64,000 nt of DNA from Niveibacterium umoris. GTDB taxonomy: Bacteria > Pseudomonadota > Gammaproteobacteria > Burkholderiales > Rhodocyclaceae. Position numbers and translations under genes: made by a program. How positions within the stretch are numbered: the stretch's first letter is position 1; each line of letters starts with the position of its first letter. The stretch spans positions 2,046,001 to 2,110,000 of the forward strand of contig NZ_JACIET010000001.1 of assembly GCF_014197015.1 (NCBI RefSeq), in the 5' to 3' direction. The notes under the pieces were generated by a model. It made no database searches. It was not told the origin of the DNA and was given only the letters and a program-made list of their open reading frames with translations. Shown piece after piece: positions 39,003 to 48,136 of the stretch.

Positions 39003-39773
39003 TCACTGGGCAAGCACGCGAAACTCGATGCGCCGATTCCGCGCGCGCCCCTCGGCGGAAGCGTTCGATGCGACCGGGCGATCGGGCCCCATGCCGCTGG
39101 TGCTCAACATGCCCGCATTCGTGCCTTTAGACACCAGATAGCGTTGCACTTCATTTGCACGCGCTTGTGACAATGCAAGGTTGCCGGCCCGCGAGCCATC
39201 GCTGTCCGTGTGGCCGACAATTTCCACCCGACGCCCACTCAGACTCGCCAGCGCCTTCGCCATTTCATCGAGAATCGCCTGGCCAGACGGCGTAAGCGTC
39301 GCTTTACCGCTCTCGAACTCGACAATGCGGTTGCCGAGCGTGGTGTCGAGCAACTGCTGCTCGCCGGCAGCGACTGCGAGACCGTTCTTCACAACGAACT
39401 GATTGCTCAACCCGTTCGCCACGTCACCGGCCACAGATTTACGCAGCGTCTCACTGGGTACGGTGCCGGCCAACGCAACCTGGGTACCGTCGACCGTCAG
39501 GCTGCCCGAAGTTACCGACTTTAGCTGCGGTCCGATCGAGCGCTGAACTTGCGCAGTCCATTGAGGTGGGGCCACCACGCCGCCTACGCTGAGTTGGTCG
39601 ACAACTCTCGCGGGGCCGAACACCTCGCGCAGCCGGGCAAGGATTGCAGCCTTCGATGCCTCGTCCGGCACAGTACCCGTCGCGACGATCGGTGCCTCTT
39701 GGGTCGCAGAGGCGCCGGCATATGCAAAAACCGAGGCGCACGTGAGTAACGCGGCAAGGATGCATTTCATCAT
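39003..39773 (-). CDS. OmpA-domain protein at the end of the type VI operon
   Basis: A 256-residue exported protein with signal peptide ILAALLTCASVFAYAGA. The N-terminal half carries a BON-like segment (PDEASKAAILARLREVFGPA, VVAPPQWTAQVQRSI). The C-terminal OmpA/MotB domain binds peptidoglycan: ARVEIVGHTDSDGSRAG-type stretch, LALSQARANEVQRYLV and SAEGRARNRRIEF. It starts one base after the tagF stop, so it belongs to the same operon. It may anchor the secretion apparatus to peptidoglycan, as TagL does. Start is the double ATG at 39773/39770. Confidence 0.85.
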   Translation of the reverse strand: MMKCILAALLTCASVFAYAGASATQEAPIVATGTVPDEASKAAILARLREVFGPARVVDQLSVGGVVAPPQWTAQVQRSIGPQLKSVTSGSLTVDGTQVALAGTVPSETLRKSVAGDVANGLSNQFVVKNGLAVAAGEQQLLDTTLGNRIVEFESGKATLTPSGQAILDEMAKALASLSGRRVEIVGHTDSDGSRAGNLALSQARANEVQRYLVSKGTNAGMLSTSGMGPDRPVASNASAEGRARNRRIEFRVLAQ

Positions 39774-39774
39774 G

Positions 39775-40755
39775 CTAGCGCCCCAGGAACGCTTCACCGA
39801 ACGTAGCCGCTGCCTGACGCAGGGACAGGCGCGGGATATCGAGATAGCTTGCGAGCTTGCTGATTGCATAGTCGTTGTCCAGATAGTCTTCGACCCATTC
39901 GGCGTCGCAGATGTCGATCAGGTATTCCTGTGCCGCGCTGGGCGAGAGCAACGCCTGAAGGGTGCGCGCATCGGCGCCGGCGAAGCTGAGCATCAGCTCG
40001 GGTCGGCCGCCGCGCGTGACGGTCAGTGCACCAAGCTCGAAGTCGGCACGAGCAAGAAAGGGCGCCACGGCTGCCGTCCACCAGCTCGCAACGGCCGTAC
40101 GCGCATCGCCCGTGGCCGGCAGCGGAAGTGCCAATCCGCGTTGCATCCGCGATGAGGTCTGGGTCAGCAGGGGTTCGAGCAGCAAGCCGATTGCCAGCAC
40201 GCTGCGCCGGAGCACGACGGGATGGCCGGCTGCGCGCAGGCTGCGCTCAAGATCCGCCAGCGTCAGCGCGTCGTATTCCGGCTGCAGAGCTTCGGCAGCG
40301 AGCGGCGCGACGGGCGCGAATTCCAGCGCGGACAGCGCCTCTAGCGCAAGGCGCGGATCTTCCGCGACACGCACCGCGTCCATCGCGGTCGCCAACTGCT
40401 GCCAGACTGGCTCGAAGCAAGCCGGGAAATTCGCAACCAGTCCAAGCGGCGAATCGGCAGGAAGCGCAACAGCCGAGATGAACGGAAAGCGTCGCTGCGA
40501 GGCGTCCTGGCTTGGCACAAGCCGCCCCACCAATGCAACCGGGCTGCGCGCGCCGAGGAAAACGAAGTTCGCTGGTGCGCAGCGATCGTATGCCGACTTC
40601 CAGCCAGGATCGATGGCCGCAAGTTCCAGTCCGTGCGCCACCCAGGCGTCGAGTGAGTCCAGAATCGGCGCGCCGCTGGCGCTCCGTACAAAATCCGCAC
40701 GGGTCGGCAGTTTTCCGAAGTAGCAAACGCGTCCGGCAAGGTCAGTCATGCGCAT
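39775..40755 (-). CDS. tagF: Type VI secretion-associated protein TagF (ImpM)
   Basis: A protein of about 326 residues. The N-terminus DLAGRVCYFGKLPTRADFVR is the conserved entry of the TagF/ImpM family, followed by FVFLGARSPVALVGRLVPSQ and RFPFISAVALP. In Pseudomonas TagF is a post-translational repressor of type VI assembly. The C-terminal 130 residues are more variable (EYLIDICDAEWVEDYLDNDY). Possible starts are GTG 40764, ATG 40755 and ATG 40749; I take the middle one. It follows tssM by about 15 bp. Confidence 0.9.
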   Translation of the reverse strand: MRMTDLAGRVCYFGKLPTRADFVRSASGAPILDSLDAWVAHGLELAAIDPGWKSAYDRCAPANFVFLGARSPVALVGRLVPSQDASQRRFPFISAVALPADSPLGLVANFPACFEPVWQQLATAMDAVRVAEDPRLALEALSALEFAPVAPLAAEALQPEYDALTLADLERSLRAAGHPVVLRRSVLAIGLLLEPLLTQTSSRMQRGLALPLPATGDARTAVASWWTAAVAPFLARADFELGALTVTRGGRPELMLSFAGADARTLQALLSPSAAQEYLIDICDAEWVEDYLDNDYAISKLASYLDIPRLSLRQAAATFGEAFLGR

Positions 40756-40770
40756 TGCGGTCACTACCCC

Positions 40771-43700
40771 TCAGGTCCCGCTGCCGGCCACGACGGCCGG
40801 CAACTTGATCCCCAGCAGGTTCGACGCCTTTTGCGGCGCGCTCGCGCCCGCCGAGGTGTCGGCTTGTGCGCTGCTGACGATGCGCAGATTGACGCTGACC
40901 GCAATCCCGTTGTTGGACCAGGTCATCTCGAATACCCCGTCACTGCGTTTCTTCTTCTGGGCTGTATTGATCAGCCGCTCCAGCCCGGCCGTACCAGGTT
41001 GGCTCGCAACCTCCACCGTCCGGCCGTCGTACGCAACCGCGGTGATACGCGCGCCCGGCGCCCCCTTGCCCGAGGGCCAGACGAAATTCACCCAATCCTG
41101 CACGCCCATCCGGTAACGCAAGACCTGTCCGTCGATTTCCAGCGTGTACTCGGTGACGCCGGACACCGGCAGCGGCTGTATCTGGAAGACCGTCTGCGGC
41201 GCGCCCGATGCATTGGCGTCCCCGGCACCAGCGGCCGTCGGCGCACCAGCAACCGGTGCAACGAAGCGTGCGAAATTGTCCGAGAACTCCGGCGCGAGCT
41301 TCATCCCCATGTCCGCCCAAGTTCGCGAGGCCAGCGTGTCACCGCGCCGCACAACGAGGGGCCCCAAGGACGTTTGCACGAACTTCGACACCGCCCCTTC
41401 GGGGCCGAAGACCTGCGCGATTTCGGCAGCTCCCGCTTCCACGCGTGCGTTTTGCGTGAACGGATACTTTTCCGAGAGGCTGCGCATGAAGGGGTCATAC
41501 ACCTGCGCCGCCCAGGTACGGTTGAGCTCCTGCTCCGCCGGTTTGACAATGACCGCAAACGCCATCATCAAGGGACGTACCAGCAGCGGGCGGATGGTGC
41601 CGCGCGCAGCATCCGGGATGGTCGAGAGCACCTGCTCATCCACCTGGCGCAGTGCGTCGGAGAGTTCAGAGCCCGAGCCCTCCAGCGTCTGCATCATCAA
41701 CTGGCGCGACGCTGGCCCGGGGTCACCCGCCGTCTTCATCTGATTGAATCGCGAACGCAGCTTGGCGAGCGACTGCAGATACGCCTTGAGCAGCGAGCCG
41801 TCCTTGGCCTCAGGGCGTTCGATCACCAGGTTGGCGATCGCAGAAAACTCCCGCCCGACCGGCCCCATCGGGATTTCGGCCCTGGCGGTCGAGACATTGA
41901 CGGAGACCTGGGCAGGAGACTGACGCAGGATGGTTTCGCGGAACCAGTCCATGATGCCGCTCTGCGCCTTGGCGAGTCCATCGTTGAGGAGCGACGGGTT
42001 GTCCCAAGACGTCTGGCGATAGACCGTATCGATGATCTTGCCGATTGGTGAATTGGCCGGATCGCCAAGACGATTGAGTTGTTTGACGGCATCGTCGAAG
42101 CCGGCAAAGTCCGCGACGGTCACGCCCTGCAGGAACTTCTTCCACTCTGCGGCGTATTCCGTCTTGTACATCAGCGTCAGAGCCTTCTGGATCTGCTCCG
42201 GGCTCCCTTCGAGCGACAGATCATCGCGGGCAGCCGTCTTGAGCACCCAATCGGTGCTCTGCAGTTCCTTGCTGGCGGCCTCCTTGATTGCCGCTTCAAC
42301 GTAACCTTCCCACGCCTCACGTGTGAACGTGCCAGGAATCGCATGACTGCCTGCAATCAGGTCGCGCCCCTCGTCCCCGACGATGCGCAAGGCCGTCATG
42401 GACGGATACCGGGTTGCCGCGCGCGCCTTGATTTGCGCATAGACACGCTCTCGCGCAGGCTGCCCCTTGACCACCTTGCGCAAGGTGTCGCGCGTCTGGT
42501 CGACGAGCGCCAAGCGTGTATCGACCAACGGAAAATCGGGCTGCACCGATTGCGCGACCACAAAGCCAAGCATCCGCTCGGCAGCCCGGATCATCTTCTC
42601 GCGTGGCATCTCGCCGCGATTGTTTTCCAGCCAGACACGCCAGAAGCGCGTCAGCTGGTCGTTCAGGTGTCCGGGTTCAACATGATCCCGGCTTCCGAGC
42701 ATCAGATAGGTCTTGAGCGCGTTGTAGGCATCCTGCACATCGGTCGGCGAGGCATCCCGATAGGTCTGGGCGGCAGCATCCTGTTTCGCGGCCGCCCTCT
42801 CGGCGCCGCCCGCCTGCTGCGGCGTCAGCTCACCGCTGCGACGATTGACTTCGGCGAGATAGCTTTCGAGCGACTCGGCGACCGGCTTGAGCAGCAGCTG
42901 CTGCACGCCGTGGAAGTACTCGGCACGGAGCTTTGCCTCGAGCGGCTCGCCTTGGTAAAGCCCGAAACCCAGACCGATCGGCCGCGCTTCGCGATAGCGC
43001 TGCAATTGTTCGATGCGATCCTGCATCAGTTCCAGCGCCTCGAAGCGCGAAGCCATGTCCTGGCGCCCTTCCTGAAGCCGGACCGCTTTCGCGAAGTCGG
43101 CCTCGACGTGGGTCACCAGACGCTGGTTGGCAACGAAGGACCACGACAGCGCAGCGAGCACCAGTCCGAACGCAAGCACCGACGCAGCAAATCCCGCCGT
43201 CCGCAAGCGCAGTCGGGTACGACTGGCGTACTGGCGCACCAGGGCGCGGTCGGCAAATATGACTTTTGAAAACAGGTCGCGCAGGAAGAAACCTCCGCGC
43301 GACGACACCGGCGTCTCTATCGCAGGCACCAGCTTGAGACCGAAGCGGTCGGCGACCCGCTCGCTTGAGGATCCGGCGGCCCGCCCTTCCTGGAGCGCAC
43401 TGGTGAAGTAGTAGCCGCGGAAGACGGGCTTGAACTGGAAGGGGTTGTCCTCGAACAGGGTTGCGACGAACGCGCGCAGCGCCGGCCGCACCGCCGCGAA
43501 TTCAAGCGGAAAGGTGAGCACACCGGCGCCAAGTTTCTCACCGCGGTACAGGGACATGCGCGCCACCGACAACTCACGCAAGCCCTCGTACAAGCGGTCA
43601 AAGTGCTCGTCAAAGCGCTGCACCGGATCGGCCGCACCATCTGCGTCGTAAGGCAGCGTCGCACCCCACACGCGCGCTCGTTCGGCCGCATCGCTGTCGT

Positions 43701-44511
43701 CGAAGAACTCCGCGAAACCCGAAATCAGATCGACCTTTGTGAAGACGATGTAAACCGGCGCGAATACTTCAAGCTCAGCGGTCAGTTCCTGCACCCGCGC
43801 CCGGATCTGCTTGGCCAGCTTGATGCCGTACTCGGGGCGGTTCTGCGTCAGCTCCTGGACGCTGGCAGCCACAACGATGCCATTGATCGGCGCTTTCGGA
43901 CGGTGCCGCTTGAGCAGGTGCAGGAACCCGAGCCATTCGGCGCGATCCTCGTCTTCTACCGCGTAACGGCCTGCGGTATCGAGCAGGATGCCTTCGGTGG
44001 TGAAGAACCAGTCGCAGTTTCGCGTCCCGCCTATCCCCTGGATGATATTGCCGCCCTGGTCGGCAAACGGAAACTGCAAACCCGAATTGACGATGGCCGA
44101 GCTCTTCCCCGCTGCCGGGTTGCCGATGACCATGTACCACGGCAGTTCATAGAGGGCGGCCCGCCCGGAACGCTCGCCGAGCCGGGACCCCTTGATCTTC
44201 GCGATCGCCTCGGCCATGCGGCGACGCAGCGCGTCGACTTCAGCGCGCTTTGAAGGCTGAGCGCGACTGACCGCGCGCTCGGATTCCTGCGTCAGCATCT
44301 GGGTCAGCGCCGCCGACTCCTGCGCTGCACGGCGACGGCGCCACCACCCCGCCCCCAGCATGACCGCGCCCAGCAGCGCAATCAGCGCCAGCGCCCACCA
44401 GAGCGCAAATTTGAGCGTGTGGGCAGACAGCAGCAACACCGCGCTGGCCAACAAGAAAGCGAGCACAGTCAGGGTTCGACTGTCGGCAAGGAAGTTCCAG
44501 ATTCCACGCAT
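40771..44511 (-). CDS. tssM: Type VI secretion membrane subunit TssM (IcmF)
   Basis: A 1246-residue inner-membrane protein of the TssJLM complex. The N-terminus has two TM helices (about 15-55, TVLAFLLASAVLLLSA and LALIALLGAVMLGAGWW). A cytoplasmic IcmF ATPase-like domain contains Walker A MVIGNPAAGKSSAIVNSGL (about 127-145), with Asp-Thr-Ala-Gly in GILLDTAGRYAVEDED. A third TM (about 440-460) leads into a long periplasmic part with the IcmF-related DUF1215 region and the C-terminal beta domain ending near SNNGIAVSVNLRIV. Start at the ATG 44511 (MRGIWNFLADSRTL). No TssL or TssJ gene is in this operon. Confidence 0.95.
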   Translation of the reverse strand: MRGIWNFLADSRTLTVLAFLLASAVLLLSAHTLKFALWWALALIALLGAVMLGAGWWRRRRAAQESAALTQMLTQESERAVSRAQPSKRAEVDALRRRMAEAIAKIKGSRLGERSGRAALYELPWYMVIGNPAAGKSSAIVNSGLQFPFADQGGNIIQGIGGTRNCDWFFTTEGILLDTAGRYAVEDEDRAEWLGFLHLLKRHRPKAPINGIVVAASVQELTQNRPEYGIKLAKQIRARVQELTAELEVFAPVYIVFTKVDLISGFAEFFDDSDAAERARVWGATLPYDADGAADPVQRFDEHFDRLYEGLRELSVARMSLYRGEKLGAGVLTFPLEFAAVRPALRAFVATLFEDNPFQFKPVFRGYYFTSALQEGRAAGSSSERVADRFGLKLVPAIETPVSSRGGFFLRDLFSKVIFADRALVRQYASRTRLRLRTAGFAASVLAFGLVLAALSWSFVANQRLVTHVEADFAKAVRLQEGRQDMASRFEALELMQDRIEQLQRYREARPIGLGFGLYQGEPLEAKLRAEYFHGVQQLLLKPVAESLESYLAEVNRRSGELTPQQAGGAERAAAKQDAAAQTYRDASPTDVQDAYNALKTYLMLGSRDHVEPGHLNDQLTRFWRVWLENNRGEMPREKMIRAAERMLGFVVAQSVQPDFPLVDTRLALVDQTRDTLRKVVKGQPARERVYAQIKARAATRYPSMTALRIVGDEGRDLIAGSHAIPGTFTREAWEGYVEAAIKEAASKELQSTDWVLKTAARDDLSLEGSPEQIQKALTLMYKTEYAAEWKKFLQGVTVADFAGFDDAVKQLNRLGDPANSPIGKIIDTVYRQTSWDNPSLLNDGLAKAQSGIMDWFRETILRQSPAQVSVNVSTARAEIPMGPVGREFSAIANLVIERPEAKDGSLLKAYLQSLAKLRSRFNQMKTAGDPGPASRQLMMQTLEGSGSELSDALRQVDEQVLSTIPDAARGTIRPLLVRPLMMAFAVIVKPAEQELNRTWAAQVYDPFMRSLSEKYPFTQNARVEAGAAEIAQVFGPEGAVSKFVQTSLGPLVVRRGDTLASRTWADMGMKLAPEFSDNFARFVAPVAGAPTAAGAGDANASGAPQTVFQIQPLPVSGVTEYTLEIDGQVLRYRMGVQDWVNFVWPSGKGAPGARITAVAYDGRTVEVASQPGTAGLERLINTAQKKKRSDGVFEMTWSNNGIAVSVNLRIVSSAQADTSAGASAPQKASNLLGIKLPAVVAGSGT

Positions 44512-44539
44512 GGTTTGGGTCGTCGTTTTGTGGCCAGCG

Positions 44540-45910
44540 TCAGGTGGTGGCTGGCTCGGGTTCGTATGGCAACAGCAGGGCGACTCCGCGTGCGAGCGGG
44601 TCGGACAGCGATGCAAAGAGGGTCGGCTTCTGTGTTTCTTGTGTTTTGTGCGCGGCGAGGGCAAGACCGAGTGCGGCGCCAGCAACGCCAAGGTCGCCAA
44701 ACGCCGCGCCCAACGCCAGGCGGTTGGCCACCGGATCGAGATGCGGCAACGCTTTGTTCATTGCGACAGCGACTTCGACCGCACGTGTAGGGCGCACGTC
44801 ACCGTCGCAGACGACCGCGGCTATATCGTCGGCATTGCAGGCGCCTGCGCTCATGGATAGGGCGAAGAGCCCCTCCAGCGCCGATGCATCAACGGGAAGC
44901 ACGCGCCTCGGTTCCGCATTTCTCGCGCTGCAAAGCGACGCATTCAGACGCGCAACGGGCGCCATACCCACGCTCATGTCAGGCCGTGCGAGCAGCAGGG
45001 TCGTGACTGCCTCGCCGGGCACCATCCCCTCGGGGTGGTCGTGGCGGTAAAGCCGCCCGTCGCCGGATGCAGTCTCGATCTGCGCAAGATCGATCAGACT
45101 GTCGAGCGCAACCAGCAGCAGGCCGCGTGGCTGTCGGGTATCCGCGAGCCAGGCATCGATCTCGCGCAGGGCCGTTATGCCTTCACTGGCGCGGGTCATC
45201 GCCATGGGAGGCAGCGCTTCGCTCCAGAAATCGGCAATCAGCCGCTCGATGCGTTGCTGTACCCGCGAGATCTCGGCGTCGCTCCAAAGCGCCGGGAGCA
45301 CAACCCTGATCATTACCGGCAGCGATCGCGGCTGCGCATGCGCGGATACAGGCGGCGGCATGGCAGCAACAAGATCCGCAAGAACCGGTACCAGCGCGCC
45401 AGGAAGCAGCGCAAGTGCGCGCGCCACAGACTCCGGGATGTCGAACGGCTGATCAAGCACTGAATCGCGCCCGTCAATACGCGTCTCACTTGGCAGTTCA
45501 GCGACCCTCGCGAGACGCACCGGCAAGCCAGCGAAATCGACAATCTCGTCGCAGGGGGCGGGTTGGGAGGCGCCGGTTTCAATCGCCTCGCAGACGGACT
45601 CGGTCGACGTACCAGCCGCGGTATGGATGCCAACACCGAGGATCCATGCCTCGCCCACAGGCGGCGTCACAGTTGTCGTTTCGCCAAGCTGCGCCTGCGC
45701 CGCAGCCTGCGGCGCTGGCGCCTTGCGCAATCCGAACCATAGCAAGGCAGCAATGGCGCAAACGGCAACAGGCGCCGCAACCAACCCGAGCAGCACATCA
45801 GCCGGCTGCAGCACCAGTGGTTGGCGCTGCCACCAGAGCACGACACAGAGCCAGGTCAGTGCAACCAGTGCGACGGCAACAAGAGCGAATCGAAGCGCGC
45901 GGCCAGACAT
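44540..45910 (-). CDS. Membrane-anchored beta-ketoacyl-synthase-like protein in type VI operon
   Basis: A 456-residue protein. Two TM helices (about 7-27 and 38-60) are followed by a cytoplasmic domain whose motif order follows the thiolase/ketosynthase fold: ILGVGIHTAAGTSTESVCEA (N-terminal GxG.......G), RGLLLVALDSLIDL (GGvDSl), PEGMVPGEAVTTLLLARP (GfvPGEGAa), AVVCDGDVRPTRAVEV, and LGAAFGDLGVAGAALGLALA (GdtGaAaG). Where ketosynthases have the nucleophilic Cys (xACSGG) this protein reads MTRASEGITAL, so catalysis is unlikely. It sits between PAAR and tssM with gaps of 6 and 28 bp. Its role in secretion is unknown. Confidence 0.65.
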   Translation of the reverse strand: MSGRALRFALVAVALVALTWLCVVLWWQRQPLVLQPADVLLGLVAAPVAVCAIAALLWFGLRKAPAPQAAAQAQLGETTTVTPPVGEAWILGVGIHTAAGTSTESVCEAIETGASQPAPCDEIVDFAGLPVRLARVAELPSETRIDGRDSVLDQPFDIPESVARALALLPGALVPVLADLVAAMPPPVSAHAQPRSLPVMIRVVLPALWSDAEISRVQQRIERLIADFWSEALPPMAMTRASEGITALREIDAWLADTRQPRGLLLVALDSLIDLAQIETASGDGRLYRHDHPEGMVPGEAVTTLLLARPDMSVGMAPVARLNASLCSARNAEPRRVLPVDASALEGLFALSMSAGACNADDIAAVVCDGDVRPTRAVEVAVAMNKALPHLDPVANRLALGAAFGDLGVAGAALGLALAAHKTQETQKPTLFASLSDPLARGVALLLPYEPEPATT

Positions 45911-45916
45911 TAGGTG

Positions 45917-46183
45917 TCAGTCAAAGGTATTGCTCTGCCCCGCGACCAGCACTGCGCCACAAGCCGTCTTGTCACCGTGACGCGCCGCAGGGCGGCCATC
46001 AATCATGCAGGTCGGGTCGCCACTGACGATCACCGTCGTGCCGCCGTGACCCCGCTCAGGGCAAGTCACCTTGTCGCCGACCCGCGCAATGGCCTTGCCA
46101 CCGGCCACGCTTTGCACGCTTCCTTCGACGACCACGCCACCGTGGCTGGTCTTGTCTCCAACGAGAATGAACGGACGATTCAC
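45917..46183 (-). CDS. PAAR domain protein (type VI spike tip)
   Basis: An 88-residue protein made almost entirely of a PAAR domain: FILVGDKTSHGGVVVEGS, IARVGDKVTCPERGHG, PTCMIDGRPAARHGDK, and TACGAVLVAGQSNTFD. PAAR proteins cap the VgrG spike of the type VI system and bind a metal through His/Cys residues, which are present. I use a GTG at 46183 because GGGAG lies upstream; longer ATG frames overlap the peptidase gene. There is no C-terminal effector extension, so it is a structural tip or adaptor. Confidence 0.92.
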   Translation of the reverse strand: MNRPFILVGDKTSHGGVVVEGSVQSVAGGKAIARVGDKVTCPERGHGGTTVIVSGDPTCMIDGRPAARHGDKTACGAVLVAGQSNTFD

Positions 46184-46196
46184 ACCTGACTCCCGA

Positions 46197-47042
46197 CTAC
46201 TTGCGACCAAGCACGCCACCGCGGCGCAGCTCGACATGACCGAAATCCATCAATTTCCAGCGACCGCCCCAGGTCAGCCCGAGAGCTTCTGCGCGCTCGC
46301 CAAGAATTCGGTAACCCTCCATCGCCCATGGGTCGCGCTCGCTGATCACGAGGCGCCCGTCGCGCAAGAACGCCAGGTCCGCCGCCAGACCGAACTGGTG
46401 ATAACTCTGGAAGGCGCCGGCGCGGGTGACGTTTGGCCCCAAAGCAGCCAGCTCCGACTGTCGCTCCGGGCTGCGGTAACCCTCGAGCAAGGCCATCTCG
46501 TAGCCGCGCTCATGCATTTGCTGGAACAGGACAAGCAAGCGCTGACGGAACTCGCCATCGACCAGCGCCCAGTCCCTGCTCGCCGTCGCGATGTCCGGTC
46601 GATCGCGCTTGATGTCTTCGGTGACAAAGATCTCGGGCGGGAGCGCCGGCGGCGGCACCAGGTGCTCGCCTTCCAGCAACGCTGCGAGCACCGGGTCTGC
46701 CACCCTAGCTCGGTCTTCGAACCCCTCCAGCGGACGGGATGCCGACACCGTAATTGCAAGACCAACCGGCAACCCGACAGCGACGACACCCAACGCGAGC
46801 CACGTACGGTTTCGGGTCAGCCGACGCCCCATGCCGACACCGATCGCGCGACCATTGCTCCCGAATTCACCGAGCGCCGCAACGCACCCCGAGCCGATGC
46901 GACGCTGCCACTCGCCGAGGCCAGACGCATAGCGCGCTGCGCCGCGCATCGCCGTTTCGCGCAACGACGGAAAACAGGCCAACGCACCGAGCATTGCAGC
47001 GAGCAAGACCAGAGCAACAACGGGCAACAACAGTAGATTCAC
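46197..47042 (-). CDS. M15 family peptidase, TagX-like, membrane-anchored
   Basis: A 281-residue protein. An N-terminal TM (about 3-25) and a second hydrophobic segment (about 82-102) put the C-terminal domain in the periplasm. The M15/VanY-type metallopeptidase domain shows LLEGYRSPERQSELAAL, SYHQFGLAADLAF (SxHxxGxAxD, two zinc ligands) and MDFGHVEL (third His). Proteins of this type cleave peptide cross-links in peptidoglycan. TagX of Acinetobacter, an M15 L,D-endopeptidase, is needed to assemble the type VI apparatus through the wall, and this gene heads the type VI operon here. Start is the GTG at 47042. Confidence 0.85.
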   Translation of the reverse strand: MNLLLLPVVALVLLAAMLGALACFPSLRETAMRGAARYASGLGEWQRRIGSGCVAALGEFGSNGRAIGVGMGRRLTRNRTWLALGVVAVGLPVGLAITVSASRPLEGFEDRARVADPVLAALLEGEHLVPPPALPPEIFVTEDIKRDRPDIATASRDWALVDGEFRQRLLVLFQQMHERGYEMALLEGYRSPERQSELAALGPNVTRAGAFQSYHQFGLAADLAFLRDGRLVISERDPWAMEGYRILGERAEALGLTWGGRWKLMDFGHVELRRGGVLGRK

Positions 47043-47143
47043 AAGCCAGCCGAATGACGAGTTAGAATGACGAAGGCATTATATGAGCGCATACATTTGG
47101 CATATGCGGTAATTCTTCTCGCATAATCGGATTTGCCGGCCAC

Positions 47144-47149
47144 TAGAAT
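47144..47149 (+). promoter_or_regulatory. -10 box eight bases before the 47158 gene
   Basis: TAGAAT ends eight bases before the ATG at 47158, which would place the start of the mRNA at or within a base or two of the ATG. A second TAGAAT at 47063-47068 could provide a normal leader instead. Confidence 0.4.
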
Positions 47150-47157
47150 TCTCACGC

Positions 47158-48003
47158 ATGAAACCCACTGATCTGAGCGCGTCGCCCGGCAACGCAGCGC
47201 GCCGCCCGTCGCTGTTCGAAGTGCCAAGCACCCCACCGCGTACACCGCACCGGGAGATTGCAATCTTCGCGCCGTTCGAAGATCCGAAACCTCAGCCACA
47301 CTCCCCGTATTGGGCAAAGGCGGGTGTCCTGGCGATCTTCTCGGCGGCGTTACTTCTCGCTGCTGCGACGCTGTGGGCCACGTTCAATCACCCCTCGAAT
47401 GCGCCCCCATTGGCGCAGCCCGTGCTCGCACGGCCGGCGGGAGACAAGCCGGATCGCGCAGCACCAGTGACCGCTGCGCAGCCGCCCCTCGCCGGCACCG
47501 ATGCCGACGCAAGTGCACCCGTCAGTGGTGTTGCCCGCATCGAGACAAGCGTGGCGCCGCAAACTGCAACGATCGACCCCGGAACTACGGCCCCTTTCGC
47601 TCAACTTGAAGCAGACAGCGCCCAGCCCGCCGCCGCCGCCCCTAGCGCATCAGACACGCGCGCGGCCGCGGGCAGTTCGGACAGCGTCGCGCAGGGCGGT
47701 GACCTGGCGAAACCCGCGCAAGCAGCCAAGAAACCCGCGCAGGCCAAGCCCCGCAATGGCTCAGGCAAGCCACGGGTCGAACCGGACACCTTGCTGCTTG
47801 CTGCGCTGGTCTCCCACGTTCAGCATACTGAGGCCCAGGCACGCGCCAGCCAGAGGCCAGACGTCGTGTTGGCGGATCACTCCGCCACGGCGGCGGAATT
47901 GGTCGCGCGCTGCGAACGCCTCGGCGGACTCGAGGGCAACCTGTGTCGGAAGCGCATCTGCAAGGAACTGCCTGGCAACAATGCGACGTGCGCTGCGCGC
48001 TGA
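47158..48003 (+). CDS. Uncharacterised single-TM protein
   Basis: A 281-residue protein with a cytoplasmic N-terminus of about 48 residues and one TM helix (about 52-76, AGVLAIFSAALLLAAATLWA). A long Ala/Pro/Thr/Ser-rich linker (about 80-205) and a short folded C-terminus follow. The last 30 residues have a Cys pattern (VARCERLGGLEGNLC and RKRICKELPG) that may form disulfides in the periplasm. Nothing else is recognisable. It is divergent from the type VI operon, separated by 115 bp. Confidence 0.6.
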   Translation: MKPTDLSASPGNAARRPSLFEVPSTPPRTPHREIAIFAPFEDPKPQPHSPYWAKAGVLAIFSAALLLAAATLWATFNHPSNAPPLAQPVLARPAGDKPDRAAPVTAAQPPLAGTDADASAPVSGVARIETSVAPQTATIDPGTTAPFAQLEADSAQPAAAAPSASDTRAAAGSSDSVAQGGDLAKPAQAAKKPAQAKPRNGSGKPRVEPDTLLLAALVSHVQHTEAQARASQRPDVVLADHSATAAELVARCERLGGLEGNLCRKRICKELPGNNATCAAR

Positions 48004-48136
48004 AGAAAGGCGCAACCCAGTGTCGATCAGTCCGGGATGCTCGGGCACCGCGTATCGCTCCACGACTTCCGGCAGGGAGAAGGGCTAGACTGGAGGCCGG
48101 CGGTGCATCCCGCCTGATTCAAGCAGTGCCACTCCC

